NCBI GenBank assembly: GCA_024998815.1
Contig: JACEUQ010000002.1
Coordinates: 882,501-946,500, forward strand
Reading direction: 5' to 3'
From: Opitutus sp.
Lineage (GTDB): Bacteria > Verrucomicrobiota > Verrucomicrobiia > Opitutales > Opitutaceae
DNA: 64,000 bases
Shown here in pieces: positions 26,772 through 36,750 of this stretch. Every line of letters starts with the position of its first letter. The first letter of the stretch is position 1. The position numbers and the translations under genes were made by a program. A model generated the notes under the pieces. It searched no databases, was not told the origin of the DNA, and saw only the letters and a list, made by a program, of their open reading frames with translations.

Positions 26772-27089
26772 ATGATTACGCTCAGTCCTCGCGCCGCAGC
26801 CCAAGTCCGTGTGATGCAGTCCGCTCAAACAAGCGCGCCGCAACCGCTGCGGGTGCTGATCGAAACCGGCGGGTGTTCAGGTTTTCAATACGGCTTGTCG
26901 TTCGACGCGCCGAAGGCCGATGACACGCATTTTGAGAGCGAGGGGATTGCGCTGGTCATCGACCCCACCAGCCTCGCCTACCTGGACGGCTCCAACATCG
27001 ATTTTGACGACGGACTCCACGGCAAGGGCTTCGAGATCAAGAACCCCAACGCCCAGAGCACCTGCGGCTGCGGCAAGTCGTTTAATTAA
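26772..27089 (+). CDS. HesB/IscA-family iron-sulfur carrier protein
   Basis: 105 aa. The A-type carrier signature is complete: Cys35 in [12 protein letters not shown] and the C-terminal pair Cys98 and Cys100 in [10 protein letters not shown], which together bind an Fe-S cluster or iron for transfer to apoproteins. It resembles IscA/ErpA; which of these cannot be told from sequence alone, and no isc or suf operon is adjacent. It is divergent from the kinase-rpoN operon, with 88 bp between the chosen starts. Confidence 0.9.
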   Translation: MITLSPRAAAQVRVMQSAQTSAPQPLRVLIETGGCSGFQYGLSFDAPKADDTHFESEGIALVIDPTSLAYLDGSNIDFDDGLHGKGFEIKNPNAQSTCGCGKSFN

Positions 27090-27169
27090 CCTCTATCCCG
27101 CGCTCCCCATGAGGCAACCTGAGTTTGGTTGCCACAGAAGGGTCGGAGGTGAGCGGCGGGCCAGACCGC

Positions 27170-27865
27170 TTATTTGACCGCGATGTGCAGCGCGACCGAA
27201 CCCAGGGTCATGCGCTTCACCTCAACGGATCGGCCCCCAGCCTGAACGATTTCAGCCGTCATGGCTGTGTGCCCGGGATAACGCTCAATCGAGCCGCACA
27301 GGTATTCGTAAGCCCCTCGATCGCCCGTCACGACTGCGGCAATCGACGGTAGAATGCGCTTGAGGTAGAAATAATAGAGCGGGCGAAACCATGCGTAGGG
27401 CTGGGAAAACTCCAGCACAACCAACCTTCCGCCAGGCCTGAGCACGCGGAACATCTCGGAGAGGGCCCGGTGGCGATCTGCCATGTTTCTCAACCCGAAA
27501 GAAATAGTCACCACATCGAATGATGCGTCGGCCAAGGGCAGTGCCATGCCGTCGCCTTGACGAAAGACCACATTGGGAAACATTCCGCTGCTTTGCTGCT
27601 TGATAACGGCCTCATCCAGCATCGGTTGGCAGAAATCCATGCCCGTGATGGCGGTGGTCTCGGAGAGCCCCTTGCTTAAGGCGAAGGCCACATCGCCGCT
27701 GCCGGTAGCCAAATCGAGCACGTCGGTGACCGCCTGACGACGCACCACCGCGACCAGCCGGTTCCGCCACCACACATCAACGCCCCCGCTGAGCAAACGA
27801 TTGGCCACGTCGTAACGACGGGCGATGCGGGCAAACATAGAATTAACAGCAATGGGATCGGGCAT
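27170..27865 (-). CDS. ubiE: Demethylmenaquinone / ubiquinone C-methyltransferase (MenG/UbiE)
   Basis: 231 aa. Class I SAM methyltransferase with the family-specific N terminus MFARIARRYDVANRLLSGGV, then DVWWRNRL, the SAM loop VLDLATGSGDVAF, and SFGLRNMADRHRALSEMFRV and LRPGGRLVVLEFSQP. These match the UbiE/MenG signature. In this group of bacteria menaquinone is the likely quinone, so MenG activity is inferred. It stands alone; other men genes are not in the window. Confidence 0.93.
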   Translation of the reverse strand: MPDPIAVNSMFARIARRYDVANRLLSGGVDVWWRNRLVAVVRRQAVTDVLDLATGSGDVAFALSKGLSETTAITGMDFCQPMLDEAVIKQQSSGMFPNVVFRQGDGMALPLADASFDVVTISFGLRNMADRHRALSEMFRVLRPGGRLVVLEFSQPYAWFRPLYYFYLKRILPSIAAVVTGDRGAYEYLCGSIERYPGHTAMTAEIVQAGGRSVEVKRMTLGSVALHIAVK

Positions 27866-28185
27866 GACGATGACGAGTGCTAGGGCTAAGAACGGGGCTT
27901 GTCGCTACGATACTCAGGAATGAGCGCGGGCACTTTTTAAACTATCACCACCTTAAATTCGATTATTTTCACAAAATGTACCCGAAGCACTTTACTGGAC
28001 TACACTTTGTGCCGATGCATGGCGCAACTTAGCATCACTCATGGAAAATGCTTAAGTCGTAACCTCGAACCCAAAAACAAAAAGAAACGCGATAATTAAA
28101 ACGTAAAAACCTTAAAAACATATACTTAAATAAATTATCACCCCTGGATCCAATTGTTTTCGCCTGAGATAATCGACTCCCGTAG

Positions 28186-28215
28186 TTGACGTAATCCATG
28201 AGCGGCGAGTAGCTT
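28186..28215 (+). promoter_or_regulatory. Candidate promoter of the HU-family gene
   Basis: TTGACG at 28186-28191, an 18-bp spacer and TAGCTT at 28210-28215, 44 bases before the ATG. The whole stretch 27866-28258 has no gene; it is AT-rich, which fits a strong promoter region for an abundant nucleoid protein. Confidence 0.4.
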
Positions 28216-28258
28216 ACACCCAGTACCCAACACCAACACCTGAATTAAAAAAATAATC

Positions 28259-28567
28259 ATGTCCAACAACCTCACCAAACGCGAAATCGTCCTAGCCATT
28301 TACGAAAAGACCTCGTTCCCCCAAAAGGAAGTTGTCGCCACGGTCCAACTGACCCTCGACATCATCCAAAAGGCTCTGGCCGAGGGACGTAATGTCGAGC
28401 TGCGCAACTTCGGCGTTCTTGAAGTGCAACGCCGTAAGTCCCGCATCGGCCGCAATCCCAACAAGCCCGAAGCCGAGGTCGTCATCCCCGCACGCGCCGT
28501 CGTTAAGTTCAAAGCCGGCAAGGTGCTTAAGCAGATGCTTAAGAAGATCGATATCAACAAGCTCTGA
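28259..28567 (+). CDS. HU/IHF-family nucleoid DNA-binding protein
   Basis: 102 aa with the HU fold: N-terminal helices (LTKREIVLAIYEKTSFPQKE), GRNVELRNFGVLEVQRRKSR and the DNA-binding arm with RNPNKPEAEVVIPARAVVKF. GRNPNKP replaces the more usual GRNPxTG of the beta arm tip. The last 15 residues (KVLKQMLKKIDINKL) form a basic tail. It is monocistronic with a terminator 33 bases downstream of the stop. HU or IHF subunit cannot be decided; one homodimeric HU is the simplest view. Confidence 0.93.
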   Translation: MSNNLTKREIVLAIYEKTSFPQKEVVATVQLTLDIIQKALAEGRNVELRNFGVLEVQRRKSRIGRNPNKPEAEVVIPARAVVKFKAGKVLKQMLKKIDINKL

Positions 28568-28600
28568 GCCAGGCATTGCGCCCTGTCCGCTCTATCTCTC

Positions 28601-28630
28601 AAGGTTGGCCTTTTTAGGCCGGCCTTTTTT
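28601..28630 (+). terminator. Rho-independent terminator of the HU-family gene
   Basis: AAGGTTGGCC, loop TTTTTA, then GGCCGGCCTT with a run of six T. The arms pair GGCC/GGCC and AAGG/CCTT around a 2-base mismatch. Confidence 0.75.
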
Positions 28631-28741
28631 GTGCACGCTCACCGAGGCGCGACACCTCCTGCATCTCGCCCGAAATAGCCCCGTAGTCTAACCCAGCCAC
28701 ATCGCTAATCGTGCATTGGCCCCGCAGTCCAGGCCACACCA

Positions 28742-29419
28742 TCAGACCAACCGGGGGGCCATCTCGATGACACCCTGCGTGATGGCATAGCGGGTCAAAC
28801 CGGCCACGTCGTGAATATTGAGTTTGTTCATGACCTGCTGGCGGTGTTTTTCGACCGTCTTGATGCTGATGCACAAGTCGGAGGCGATCTGCTTGTTGCC
28901 TTTGCCCTCGGACACCAATTGCAAGACCTCCTGCTCCCGCGATGTCAGCCGCACGGAGGGCTTCATATTGAGCGGCTTGCCACCCCGGATAAACGTCTCG
29001 CGGTAGCGGTCCAGCAGGCGCTTGGCGATGGGCGGACTAAAGTAAGCATTTCCCTTATAGGCCTCATGGATCGCCTTAACCAAGTCGCTCGCCACCGTAT
29101 CCTTGATCAAGTAACCCACCGCGCCCGCCTCCGTCAGCTTATGCACATACTCGTCGTCGCCGTAACACGACAGGATGAGCACCTTCGAGTTCGGCGCCTC
29201 TTTGCAAATCTGATGGGTCGCCTCGTGGCCGTTGAGCTGGGGCATGGCGATGTCCATGACGATAACATCGGGTGTGAGCTTTTTGGCCATTTGCACTGCC
29301 ATGCGCCCATTTTCCGCTTCGCCCACAACCTCAAGGTCGGGCTCAATCGATAATAGCGCCCTTAGTCCCTGCCGCAGTACGGCATGATCATCAACAAGAA
29401 GTATAGTTATTTTTTTCAT
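28742..29419 (-). CDS. NarL/FixJ-type response regulator
   Basis: 225 aa starting MKKITILLVDDHAVLRQGLR. The receiver domain has the phospho-acceptor Asp56 in DVIVMDIAMPQLNG and the conserved Lys in GYLIKDTVAS. The C-terminal LuxR-type helix-turn-helix is LTSREQEVLQLVSEGKGNKQ, IASDLCISIKTVEKHRQQVM. The open frame extends far upstream but only this start gives the receiver N terminus. The first 29 bases overlap the end of the sensor kinase gene, so the two form one operon. Targets are not visible. Confidence 0.94.
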   Translation of the reverse strand: MKKITILLVDDHAVLRQGLRALLSIEPDLEVVGEAENGRMAVQMAKKLTPDVIVMDIAMPQLNGHEATHQICKEAPNSKVLILSCYGDDEYVHKLTEAGAVGYLIKDTVASDLVKAIHEAYKGNAYFSPPIAKRLLDRYRETFIRGGKPLNMKPSVRLTSREQEVLQLVSEGKGNKQIASDLCISIKTVEKHRQQVMNKLNIHDVAGLTRYAITQGVIEMAPRLV

Positions 29420-30773
29420 GAAATAGAATTCGACTAAAAGAAGGTCTGTGCGCACTCGCCAGCAGGCTCGGGCTGCGCACTTCAGAAGGTCCAACCGATC
29501 GTGCCGCCAGCGGCAAGCGCACCCGCACCGTTGTGCCGCGACCAACCACGGACTCGACCGTAAAATCTCCGCGCATGAGTTGCACGCGTTCCCGCATTCC
29601 GAGCAGGCCAAGTCGCATGCCGCATTTTTCCACCAACGTATCCTCGACGTTAAACGCCCGCCCGTTGTCGGCCACTTCCATACAAACATCCCTCGGTAAG
29701 CGCAGAAAACGCACGTCAAGCCGAGTCGCATTCGCATGCTTAACCACGTTGGTGATGCTCTCCTGGGCGATTCGATAGAGCACAACCTCCTGCTCGACAC
29801 CCAGCCCGGAGAGATCCGCCGTGTCCTGCATGAAGCCCTTGATCCCCGCCCGTTCGGCAAACGTACGAACGTAGTCAGCGATCGCCCCGCGCAACCCCAG
29901 GCGGTCCAGCGCGTCGGCGCGTAAGTTGCGACAAATTCGGTGCGTTGACTCCATGGTTTGCGAGACCAACGCCTGCGCCGCCTCGACTTGACGCTGCAAC
30001 GCCTCCCCCAACGCAGCTTCCTTCTTTAAAGCCTCCAAGCGAACGCTTAAAGCGACAAGCAGTTGACCGATATCATCGTGTAACTCACGGCTCACCCGCT
30101 TGCGCTCCGCCTCGTGAACTTGAACCAACTTATCGGGATGGGTCAGGATCTCGGTTTTGAGGAGACGCACCTGCTGGCAAAGCTTCAAAGTGCGCGCCTT
30201 TCCACAGCGTAAGGCGGCCTCGAGTTGAAGCTGCCGGGGCACGAGATCCGCCAACTCCTGCCCGCGCCGCGCCAAAGCCAGTTCCAAATCCCCCACTCGC
30301 GCCTGGGCGGCCGGCAGGCGACGCAAGCCTGCTTCAAACGGCGACAGCGCATCCAGCAGAAACTCCCGCGCCGCACGGCACTGCTGCGTCGCCTCGTAGC
30401 GCGCCCCACCTGAAGCAACCATCACCGGCCAAGAATCCTCATGCAAACGAACCAGATCAAAAATACTCATCCCCCGACGCATCGCCAAAAAACCCAGTTC
30501 ACAGGCGGCCCCCAAATGCGCCTCGTCACGGTGCGCGAGATACTCGCCTAGCGCGCGCCTGTAATCGGCATCAAACAGCGGACGCACCCGTGTCGGCCGA
30601 TGGAAAACACCCGAAAAATCGGCGCTGCCTGGAAATGCTATACCCTGGCGTTTTTTCATAAGATCATCCGAAAAAATGCGGTTATTCACCAAATTCGGGG
30701 GTGACTGAACCATCGATATGTCATTCGTCTGCACTGTATAGAAAACGTAATGCCTCGCCGAGTAGGTGTTCAC
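29391..30773 (-). CDS. HisKA_3-type sensor histidine kinase
   Basis: 460 aa from the first ATG; internal ATGs at 30713 and 30659 are alternatives. No membrane helix is seen, so it is probably cytosolic. The N-terminal half is helical (RPLFDADYRRALGEYLAHRD) with a coiled-coil linker. The dimerisation domain carries the phospho-acceptor His232 in ERKRVSRELHDDIGQ, and the ATPase domain has LYRIAQESITNVVKHANATR (N box), EVADNGRAFN (G1) and GLLGMRERVQLMRGD (G2). It pairs with the downstream NarL-type regulator. The signal is unknown. Confidence 0.9.
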   Translation of the reverse strand: MNTYSARHYVFYTVQTNDISMVQSPPNLVNNRIFSDDLMKKRQGIAFPGSADFSGVFHRPTRVRPLFDADYRRALGEYLAHRDEAHLGAACELGFLAMRRGMSIFDLVRLHEDSWPVMVASGGARYEATQQCRAAREFLLDALSPFEAGLRRLPAAQARVGDLELALARRGQELADLVPRQLQLEAALRCGKARTLKLCQQVRLLKTEILTHPDKLVQVHEAERKRVSRELHDDIGQLLVALSVRLEALKKEAALGEALQRQVEAAQALVSQTMESTHRICRNLRADALDRLGLRGAIADYVRTFAERAGIKGFMQDTADLSGLGVEQEVVLYRIAQESITNVVKHANATRLDVRFLRLPRDVCMEVADNGRAFNVEDTLVEKCGMRLGLLGMRERVQLMRGDFTVESVVGRGTTVRVRLPLAARSVGPSEVRSPSLLASAHRPSFSRILFHEKNNYTSC

Positions 30774-30916
30774 CTACCTCCCCCTGTTAACATCCTTTTT
30801 ACATCCCCCAAACCACTTCGAACAGAGCAAGTTAACCCAACAGTAAAAAAAACGAAAATAAATAAAAACCATACACTTAAGTTATAAATATTTAGTTTTC
30901 CGGATTTAGCCGCAGG

Positions 30917-30994
30917 AAGTAGCGCAGACTTCCAGTCGGCTTTGACGCAATCCCGGCCCGGCAACCCTGAGCAGACTGGAAGTCTGCGCTACTT
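30917..30994. repeat. Perfect 21-bp inverted repeat in the spacer before lexA
   Basis: Left arm 30917-30937 (core AGTAGCGCAGACTTCCAGTC), right arm 30974-30994, 36-base loop. It lies in the 395-bp gap between the divergent histidine kinase and lexA genes. It resembles the dispersed intergenic palindromes in this window (compare 39338-39417 and 60201-60274) and is not near enough to lexA to be a terminator. Confidence 0.9.
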
Positions 30995-31168
30995 TTCGAG
31001 CCGTTACTTTTCTGCTTTGCCCGCGCTCCGCCGCGGTGTGCCACTGGAAACTTCGAGGAACCTAAACAGAGGCGGTGCTGAAATTAAATTTAACACCGAG
31101 AAAAACAAAGCTGGCAGCGAGCACCAAAATAGCGTTCACCTGAACTCGGTTCATCTGTACCCAACACC

Positions 31169-31786
31169 ATGCGACTCACTGAACGCCAAGAAGAGATCCT
31201 CGCCTTTGTTAGCGACTATCAACGCGAACAAAAAATCCCGCCCTCCACCCGCATCATCAAAAAGCACTTCGGCTTTAGCTCCCAAACCACGGTGGTTCGC
31301 CACTTGGCCGGACTCGCCCTCAAGGGTGCAGTCGAGCAGCTCGCCGATGGCGCCTGGGGTGCCAAAACCAACGAAATCCAGTCGCTTTTTTCGCTCCCTA
31401 TCTACGGCGAAATCCCTGCCGGTGTCCCCTCTCCCGAGGAGCAACAAAACCAGCGCTCCATCCCCATTGATCCCGCCATTTTCGGCGTTCGCGCTTCACG
31501 CCAACACCTCCTGTGGGGCCTCGAAATCAAGGGCGACTCCATGATCGACGCCCAGATTTGCAGCGGCGACATCGGCATCTTTGAGAAGCGGGAACCCCGC
31601 GTCGGCGACATCATTGCCGCCTTGGTCAACGAAACCACCGTCACCTTGAAACGCCTTGTTGAGATTCAGGGTAAGCGGATCCTGCGCGCGGAAAACAAAG
31701 CCTACGCCGACATCATCCCTGCCTCAGGACTGGAATGCCAGGGGGTTCTCATTGGCATGATCCGCACCCGAGTTGCGTCCGCTTAA
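31169..31786 (+). CDS. lexA: LexA-family SOS repressor (S24 self-cleaving)
   Basis: 205 aa. The N-terminal winged helix (LTERQEEILAFVSDYQREQK, IPPSTRIIKKHFGFSSQTTV) is followed by a self-cleavage site A84-G85 in EIPAGVPSPE and the Ser/Lys dyad S124 (KGDSMID) and K161 (TVTLKRLV). These are the full LexA requirements, so RecA-stimulated autocleavage is expected. A stop at 31784 is followed by a hairpin. No SOS box was found by eye upstream, which is not surprising because the binding motif differs between phyla. Confidence 0.9.
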   Translation: MRLTERQEEILAFVSDYQREQKIPPSTRIIKKHFGFSSQTTVVRHLAGLALKGAVEQLADGAWGAKTNEIQSLFSLPIYGEIPAGVPSPEEQQNQRSIPIDPAIFGVRASRQHLLWGLEIKGDSMIDAQICSGDIGIFEKREPRVGDIIAALVNETTVTLKRLVEIQGKRILRAENKAYADIIPASGLECQGVLIGMIRTRVASA

Positions 31787-31891
31787 CGCGGGCCTTCGGG
31801 TGGATCAGCGCGGGCCGAGCCTTTTCCCGCGCCTACATCACCCCTGTCAACGCAGCCTCGCAATCCCACCTCCCACCACTGACCTGCCCCC

Positions 31892-31920
31892 AAGCGCCTG
31901 CCAATGAACGGCAGGCGTTT
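31892..31920 (+). terminator. Candidate terminator downstream of lexA
   Basis: CGCCTGCC (31895-31902), 7-base loop, GGCAGGCG (31910-31917), with flanking AA/TT pairs and a short T run. The T tract is short (TTT), so termination is only likely. Confidence 0.5.
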
Positions 31921-31968
31921 GGCGAGACTCATACCAGCAGCAGAATGCGTTTAGACTTAAATCGCACA

Positions 31969-32023
31969 GGCGAGACGTTTGTGCCACGTCGAGCAGTTCC
32001 GCGCGTGGCTTGGGCGTCTCGCC
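31969..32023. repeat. Imperfect palindromic repeat ending in GGGCGTCTCGCCC
   Basis: GGCGAGACG (31969-31977) pairs with CGTCTCGCC (32015-32023), with an inner GCCACG/CGTGGC pair. Its right half, TGGCTTGGGCGTCTCGCCCA, is nearly the same as TGGCATGGGCGTCCCGCCCA at 58936, inside the glycoside hydrolase gene. It lies in the 276-bp gap between lexA and phoU, where no gene is seen. Confidence 0.7.
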
Positions 32024-32062
32024 CATGTCGGGGAAAAGTCTAAAATAATTCTATCATTGGTA

Positions 32063-32731
32063 TCAGCCTTTTTTGAATTCTTCGCGGTGGCGGATGTCTT
32101 GGGCCTTGGCCAAAAAGACCATCTCCTCGGCAATGTTACAGGCGTGGTCGGCCACCCGCTCCAACGACTTGGAAATAAACATGAGCTCCAGCGCCCGCGT
32201 CGTCGTCGCCGGATTCTCAATCATGTAACTGCTCAGCTCGCGATAAAGCTGCTTGTTGATCGCATCGACCTCGGCATCGCGCCGCACCACCGCAAGCGCT
32301 TTGTCGGTGTCGCCATGGAGAAAACAATCCAGCGCATCACGCAGCATTTCGATGGCGATTTCGGCCATGCGGGGGATGTCGACGTAGGGCTTGAGCGGGG
32401 GTTCGGCAGCCAGGCGAATGGCACGCTTGGCAATGGTGGTGCACTCGTCCCCCACCCGCTCCAAATCGTGCGAGGCCTTCATGCCCACAATCACCAGGCG
32501 CAACTCGGTGGCCACCGGCGAACGCAGGTTCATGTAACGAATGGCTTCGTCGTCGATTTCCATCTCCAGGCGGTCGATTTCGTCGTCGGCGTCGATCACG
32601 CGTTGGGCCAGCGCCGCGTCGGATTCAACCAGCGCTTTTAACGAATCACGCACTTGGCGGATCGAGAGTTCGCCCATGAGCATCAGGTGCGAGCGGAAGG
32701 TTTCGAGTTCGGTGTCAAAAAATCGTTTCAT
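32063..32731 (-). CDS. phoU: Phosphate transport system accessory protein PhoU
   Basis: 222 aa, all-helical with two tandem PhoU repeats. Landmarks: ETFRSHLMLMGELSIRQVRD, the acidic metal-binding stretch DADDEIDRLEMEIDDEAIRY in the first repeat and LMFISKSLERVADHACNIAE in the second. PhoU links the Pst transporter to the PhoR/PhoB sensor pair and represses uptake when phosphate is ample. It is the last gene after pstB; a 126-bp gap contains one of the dispersed CACGAAACACACGGAA repeats. phoB and phoR are not in the window. Confidence 0.94.
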   Translation of the reverse strand: MKRFFDTELETFRSHLMLMGELSIRQVRDSLKALVESDAALAQRVIDADDEIDRLEMEIDDEAIRYMNLRSPVATELRLVIVGMKASHDLERVGDECTTIAKRAIRLAAEPPLKPYVDIPRMAEIAIEMLRDALDCFLHGDTDKALAVVRRDAEVDAINKQLYRELSSYMIENPATTTRALELMFISKSLERVADHACNIAEEMVFLAKAQDIRHREEFKKG

Positions 32732-32857
32732 AAAGGGGAGGAGGAGTGCCCACGAAACACACGGAACACACGAAAGTTAAACAACCTCCGGAGTCTCCGC
32801 ATATCGTTAGTGGATTCAGTTCGTGGTTAAAAATCGGTGTCGTAGATAGGCCGTAAC

Positions 32858-33727
<870 letters not shown>

Positions 33728-33768
33728 GGACGGGAGGAACGGGAAAAGTTGAGTGGCGGCTGGGTCGA

Positions 33769-34872
33769 CTACCATTTGTATCTGCCCCGCAGGTTGTTAC
33801 GCAAAATGATGGAGGCGGTGGCAATGAGGGCGACGAGGCCGAGAAAAACGAAGGCGGTGCCGTATTGGACGCGGGCGGTGTACTCGTTTTGCGGGATTTT
33901 GGAGGACACCACGTAGATGTGATACGGCAGGGCCATCACGCCTTGAAAGAAAAAGTCGCTGGCCTTTTCGACGTCCCAAGGGAGCTTGTCGCGCACGACG
34001 TAGGCAGCGGTGAACATGATCGGCGCGGTCTCGCCGGCCACGCGGGCGATGCCCAAAATCGACGAGGTCAAGATGCCCGGCAGGGCGTAAGGAACCACGT
34101 TTTTGCGGATCGTCTGCCACTTGGTTGCCCCGAGGGCCAGCGAGCCCTCGCGGAACCCCTTGGGAACGGCCTTGAGGGCTTCTTCGGAGGCGGTGATGAC
34201 AACGGGTAACACCATGAACGCCAAAGTGAACCAGCCGGAAAGGAGCGAGACGTTCCAGCCGCAGAAAATCACAAACATGCCGAAACCGAACAGGCCGAAG
34301 ACAATGGAGGGCACGCCGGCGAGATTGAGAATGGCCAGGCGGATAAAACGCACCACGGGGCCGTCTTTGGCGTACTCGTTTAAAAAAATCGCGCTGCTCA
34401 CGCCGAGAAAAAGGGCGATCGTCATCGAACCGACGACGAGCAGCACGGTGCCAACGATGCACGGCCAGATACCGCCCGCCGAATACACATAACTGGTGGC
34501 CTTGAACGCGGGCACGGGCTGGCCCGCAGCGGTTGCCTTGGCCTCTTCGGTAGCCCGAAAAGCGCGGAATTCCTGGTCGCCCATTTCGCGGCTTTTACCC
34601 TCGAAATCGAAGACATAAAGCGACTCGGGCGCGGTGAACAGGAAGGTATTGGTGACGTAGGGAAAATTGGCGGTGGTCTTGAAGCCGTTCACCACGGTGG
34701 GCACGCCTTTAAAGACGATGTCGGCGAAGACGATGGCGCCGCACAGGAGGATGAGGTAAGTGGCGGCACGGAACACGCCGAGCACGCCCTTTTCGATGGC
34801 GCCGCTGCGGCTGGGCCGATGCGCAAACGGGTTGGCCGGCTTGGGCGCGGTGAGATTTGTTGGATTGCTCAT
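33769..34872 (-). CDS. pstA: Phosphate ABC transporter permease PstA
   Basis: 367 aa starting [20 protein letters not shown]; a GTG start 12 bases upstream is also open. Six membrane segments are visible. The permease signature is [20 protein letters not shown], the EAA loop that docks on PstB. A stretch of about 60 residues between helices 1 and 2 (around [20 protein letters not shown]) is longer than in E. coli PstA and looks periplasmic. It follows pstC and precedes pstB. Confidence 0.93.
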   Translation of the reverse strand: MSNPTNLTAPKPANPFAHRPSRSGAIEKGVLGVFRAATYLILLCGAIVFADIVFKGVPTVVNGFKTTANFPYVTNTFLFTAPESLYVFDFEGKSREMGDQEFRAFRATEEAKATAAGQPVPAFKATSYVYSAGGIWPCIVGTVLLVVGSMTIALFLGVSSAIFLNEYAKDGPVVRFIRLAILNLAGVPSIVFGLFGFGMFVIFCGWNVSLLSGWFTLAFMVLPVVITASEEALKAVPKGFREGSLALGATKWQTIRKNVVPYALPGILTSSILGIARVAGETAPIMFTAAYVVRDKLPWDVEKASDFFFQGVMALPYHIYVVSSKIPQNEYTARVQYGTAFVFLGLVALIATASIILRNNLRGRYKW

Positions 34873-34887
34873 GGGTAAACGCACAAA

Positions 34888-36501
34888 TCAGCCGATGGAA
34901 ACGCGGTACTTGCGCACGATTTTTTGCGCCAGGAAATTGATGAGCAGGGCGATGAAGAACAATACGAGGCCCACCATAAAGAGCGCACGGTAATGGATTT
35001 CGCCGCGCACCACTTCGCCCATTTCCTGGGCGATGATGCCGGTCATGGTGTGCACCGGTTGCACAAAGGCGGTGAGCCCTTGGGTGAAATCGGGGATGGC
35101 GATGCGGTTACCCGCGCACAGCAAGACGACCATCGTCTCGCCGATCACCCGGCCCAGCCCGAGCAGGATCGCCGAAACGATGCCCGAGAGCGAGGCGGGG
35201 ACGACGATGCGCAAAATGGTCTGCATGCGCGAGGCGCCGAGGGAGAAGGAGGCCTCCTTAAAGGCACGCGGCACGTTGTTGAGCGCATCTTCGGCGAGGG
35301 TGAAAATCGTCGGCACGGCGATCAGCGCCAGCAGACACCCGGCAGTGAGGGCGTTGAGCCGCTCCGAGAAGGGAAATCCCGGAACCCAGCTCAGCGCTTC
35401 GATTTGCGAGAGGGCGCGCAAGGCTTGGCCGAGCACGGCGATGCCGAAAAACCCCAAAACCACCGAGGGAATCGCCGAGATGAACTCAATGGCGGGCTTG
35501 ATCAGGCGCTGCTCGCGGGCGCTGGAAAATTGGTTGATATAGATCGCCGCACCCACGCCGAGGGGCACCGCCAAAAACAGGGCGATGACCGACACCATCA
35601 GCGAGCCCACAAACAGCGGGACCACGCCATACCAGTCCTGCCAAAAACTCGCGGTCTTCCAGTCCTTGCCCAAAATAAACCCGGTGAACGTGTCGATCGC
35701 TGGAACCGGCTTCTGGTAGTCCCAGGTTTCCAGTTTCTTCTGGGTTTCTTGGAACGTCGCTAAGTACTGGCGGTTAAGCTCTTGGAAGCGCTCCAGGCGC
35801 AAGGCGAGGTCGGCGGTGGAAGCGGGCAGCTTTGGCAGCGAAGGGAGCAACTCCTTGATCGCGGCAGCCACGCCGTTGGCGGCTTCGACATACGCCGGGG
35901 TGACGCCAACCAGGGGGGCCAGCTCGGCCTTAAAATCGACGGTCGTGGTCTTTACCTCAGCGGCCTCGGCGGTCATGCCGGCGGCGAGGAACTGGGCGCG
36001 TTCCTTCTCGGCGTCGCGGTTGACGGTGTACTTCTCCTTGATGGCAACGGCGACGTCGGTGAGCTCGGAAACAAAGCCGCGCACCGGTTCGATGGTGTCG
36101 CTGTAGCGGCCGGCAAAGGCGTCCAAATCGGCCAGTTGCGCATTGGCTTGTGCGGGCGGAAGGGCCTGATCCTGAGTTAATTGCTTAAAAGCGCGCAGGC
36201 GGACGTCGAACAGGTAGCGGGTGAGCGCGGTGTGGCTCTCCTGCTGGGCGCGCATGTAATCGACGTATTCGAGGCCGGCCTTGCGGTAGAGCGTGATGCT
36301 TTCACGGTTTTGGCCGAAGAACTCGGAGCCTTCGCGGAAGAGGAAAAAGGTGATCAGGGCGAGGACCACAACGGCCGTGAGGGCGTTACCGCCGAAAAAC
36401 ACGCGGATGGTCTCGTCGAGAGTCAGCCCGAAAAAGCGCGTGCGGGCCTTTTGGATAACAAAGGGCTTCTGCGGAGGCGGTGGGAGGACGTCGGGCGACA
36501 T
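34888..36501 (-). CDS. pstC: Phosphate ABC transporter permease PstC with large periplasmic insertion
   Basis: 537 aa from ATG 36501 (MSPDVLPPPPQKPF); a GTG at 36543 is an alternative. Helix 1 is at about residues 39-56. Residues about 60-290 are hydrophilic and helical (for example KQLTQDQALPPAQANAQLAD and RLERFQELNRQYLATFQETQ), with no counterpart in the usual 300-330-aa PstC. The conserved permease core follows, with LGVGAAIYINQF, ISAIPSVVLGFFGIAVLG and the EAA loop FKEASFSLGASRMQTILRIV. The inserted part is probably periplasmic. Confidence 0.92.
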   Translation of the reverse strand: MSPDVLPPPPQKPFVIQKARTRFFGLTLDETIRVFFGGNALTAVVVLALITFFLFREGSEFFGQNRESITLYRKAGLEYVDYMRAQQESHTALTRYLFDVRLRAFKQLTQDQALPPAQANAQLADLDAFAGRYSDTIEPVRGFVSELTDVAVAIKEKYTVNRDAEKERAQFLAAGMTAEAAEVKTTTVDFKAELAPLVGVTPAYVEAANGVAAAIKELLPSLPKLPASTADLALRLERFQELNRQYLATFQETQKKLETWDYQKPVPAIDTFTGFILGKDWKTASFWQDWYGVVPLFVGSLMVSVIALFLAVPLGVGAAIYINQFSSAREQRLIKPAIEFISAIPSVVLGFFGIAVLGQALRALSQIEALSWVPGFPFSERLNALTAGCLLALIAVPTIFTLAEDALNNVPRAFKEASFSLGASRMQTILRIVVPASLSGIVSAILLGLGRVIGETMVVLLCAGNRIAIPDFTQGLTAFVQPVHTMTGIIAQEMGEVVRGEIHYRALFMVGLVLFFIALLINFLAQKIVRKYRVSIG

Positions 36502-36568
36502 GGGCTGGGCGGGAGCGGTGAAAAAGTAGGCTAGTAACGGCACAAATGCGCCAAACCTAAACCGAGAA

Positions 36569-36595
36569 GCCCGCTTAACTTGTGGTCAAGCGGGC
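36569..36595 (-). terminator. Hairpin before pstC, possible attenuator or terminator
   Basis: GCCCGCTT (36569-36576) and AAGCGGGC (36588-36595) pair perfectly around an 11-base loop. On the minus strand it is followed by TTCTCGG, not a clean T run. It lies between pstS and pstC and could reduce read-through, raising PstS relative to the permease. Confidence 0.45.
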
Positions 36596-36680
36596 CTCTG
36601 TGACAGTTAGGTAACAAAACGGATTTTCAGGCAGGGGGAGATGCCCCTCATTGGCGTTCCAGCTGGGGTTGGCAGCACAT

Positions 36681-36750
36681 CCTTGAGCTCACGCTCAAGG
36701 CCACACCCCACGAGATCACACTCCTCGTGGCCTTGCGCATTAGCGCAGGG
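36681..36750. repeat. Three consecutive short hairpins between pstS and pstC
   Basis: CCTTGAG/CTCAAGG (36681-36700), CCACGAG/CTCGTGG (36708-36730) and CCTTGCGC/GCGCAGGG (36731-36750) stand side by side. They fill the 286-bp pstS-pstC gap together with a fourth imperfect one near 36781-36825 (ATTCACATT/AATGTGAAT). Confidence 0.75.

Noticed and set aside
30942-31544. 200-codon frame overlapping lexA
   Set aside because: Low-complexity Ser/Pro/Lys composition with no domain; it overlaps the complete LexA frame.
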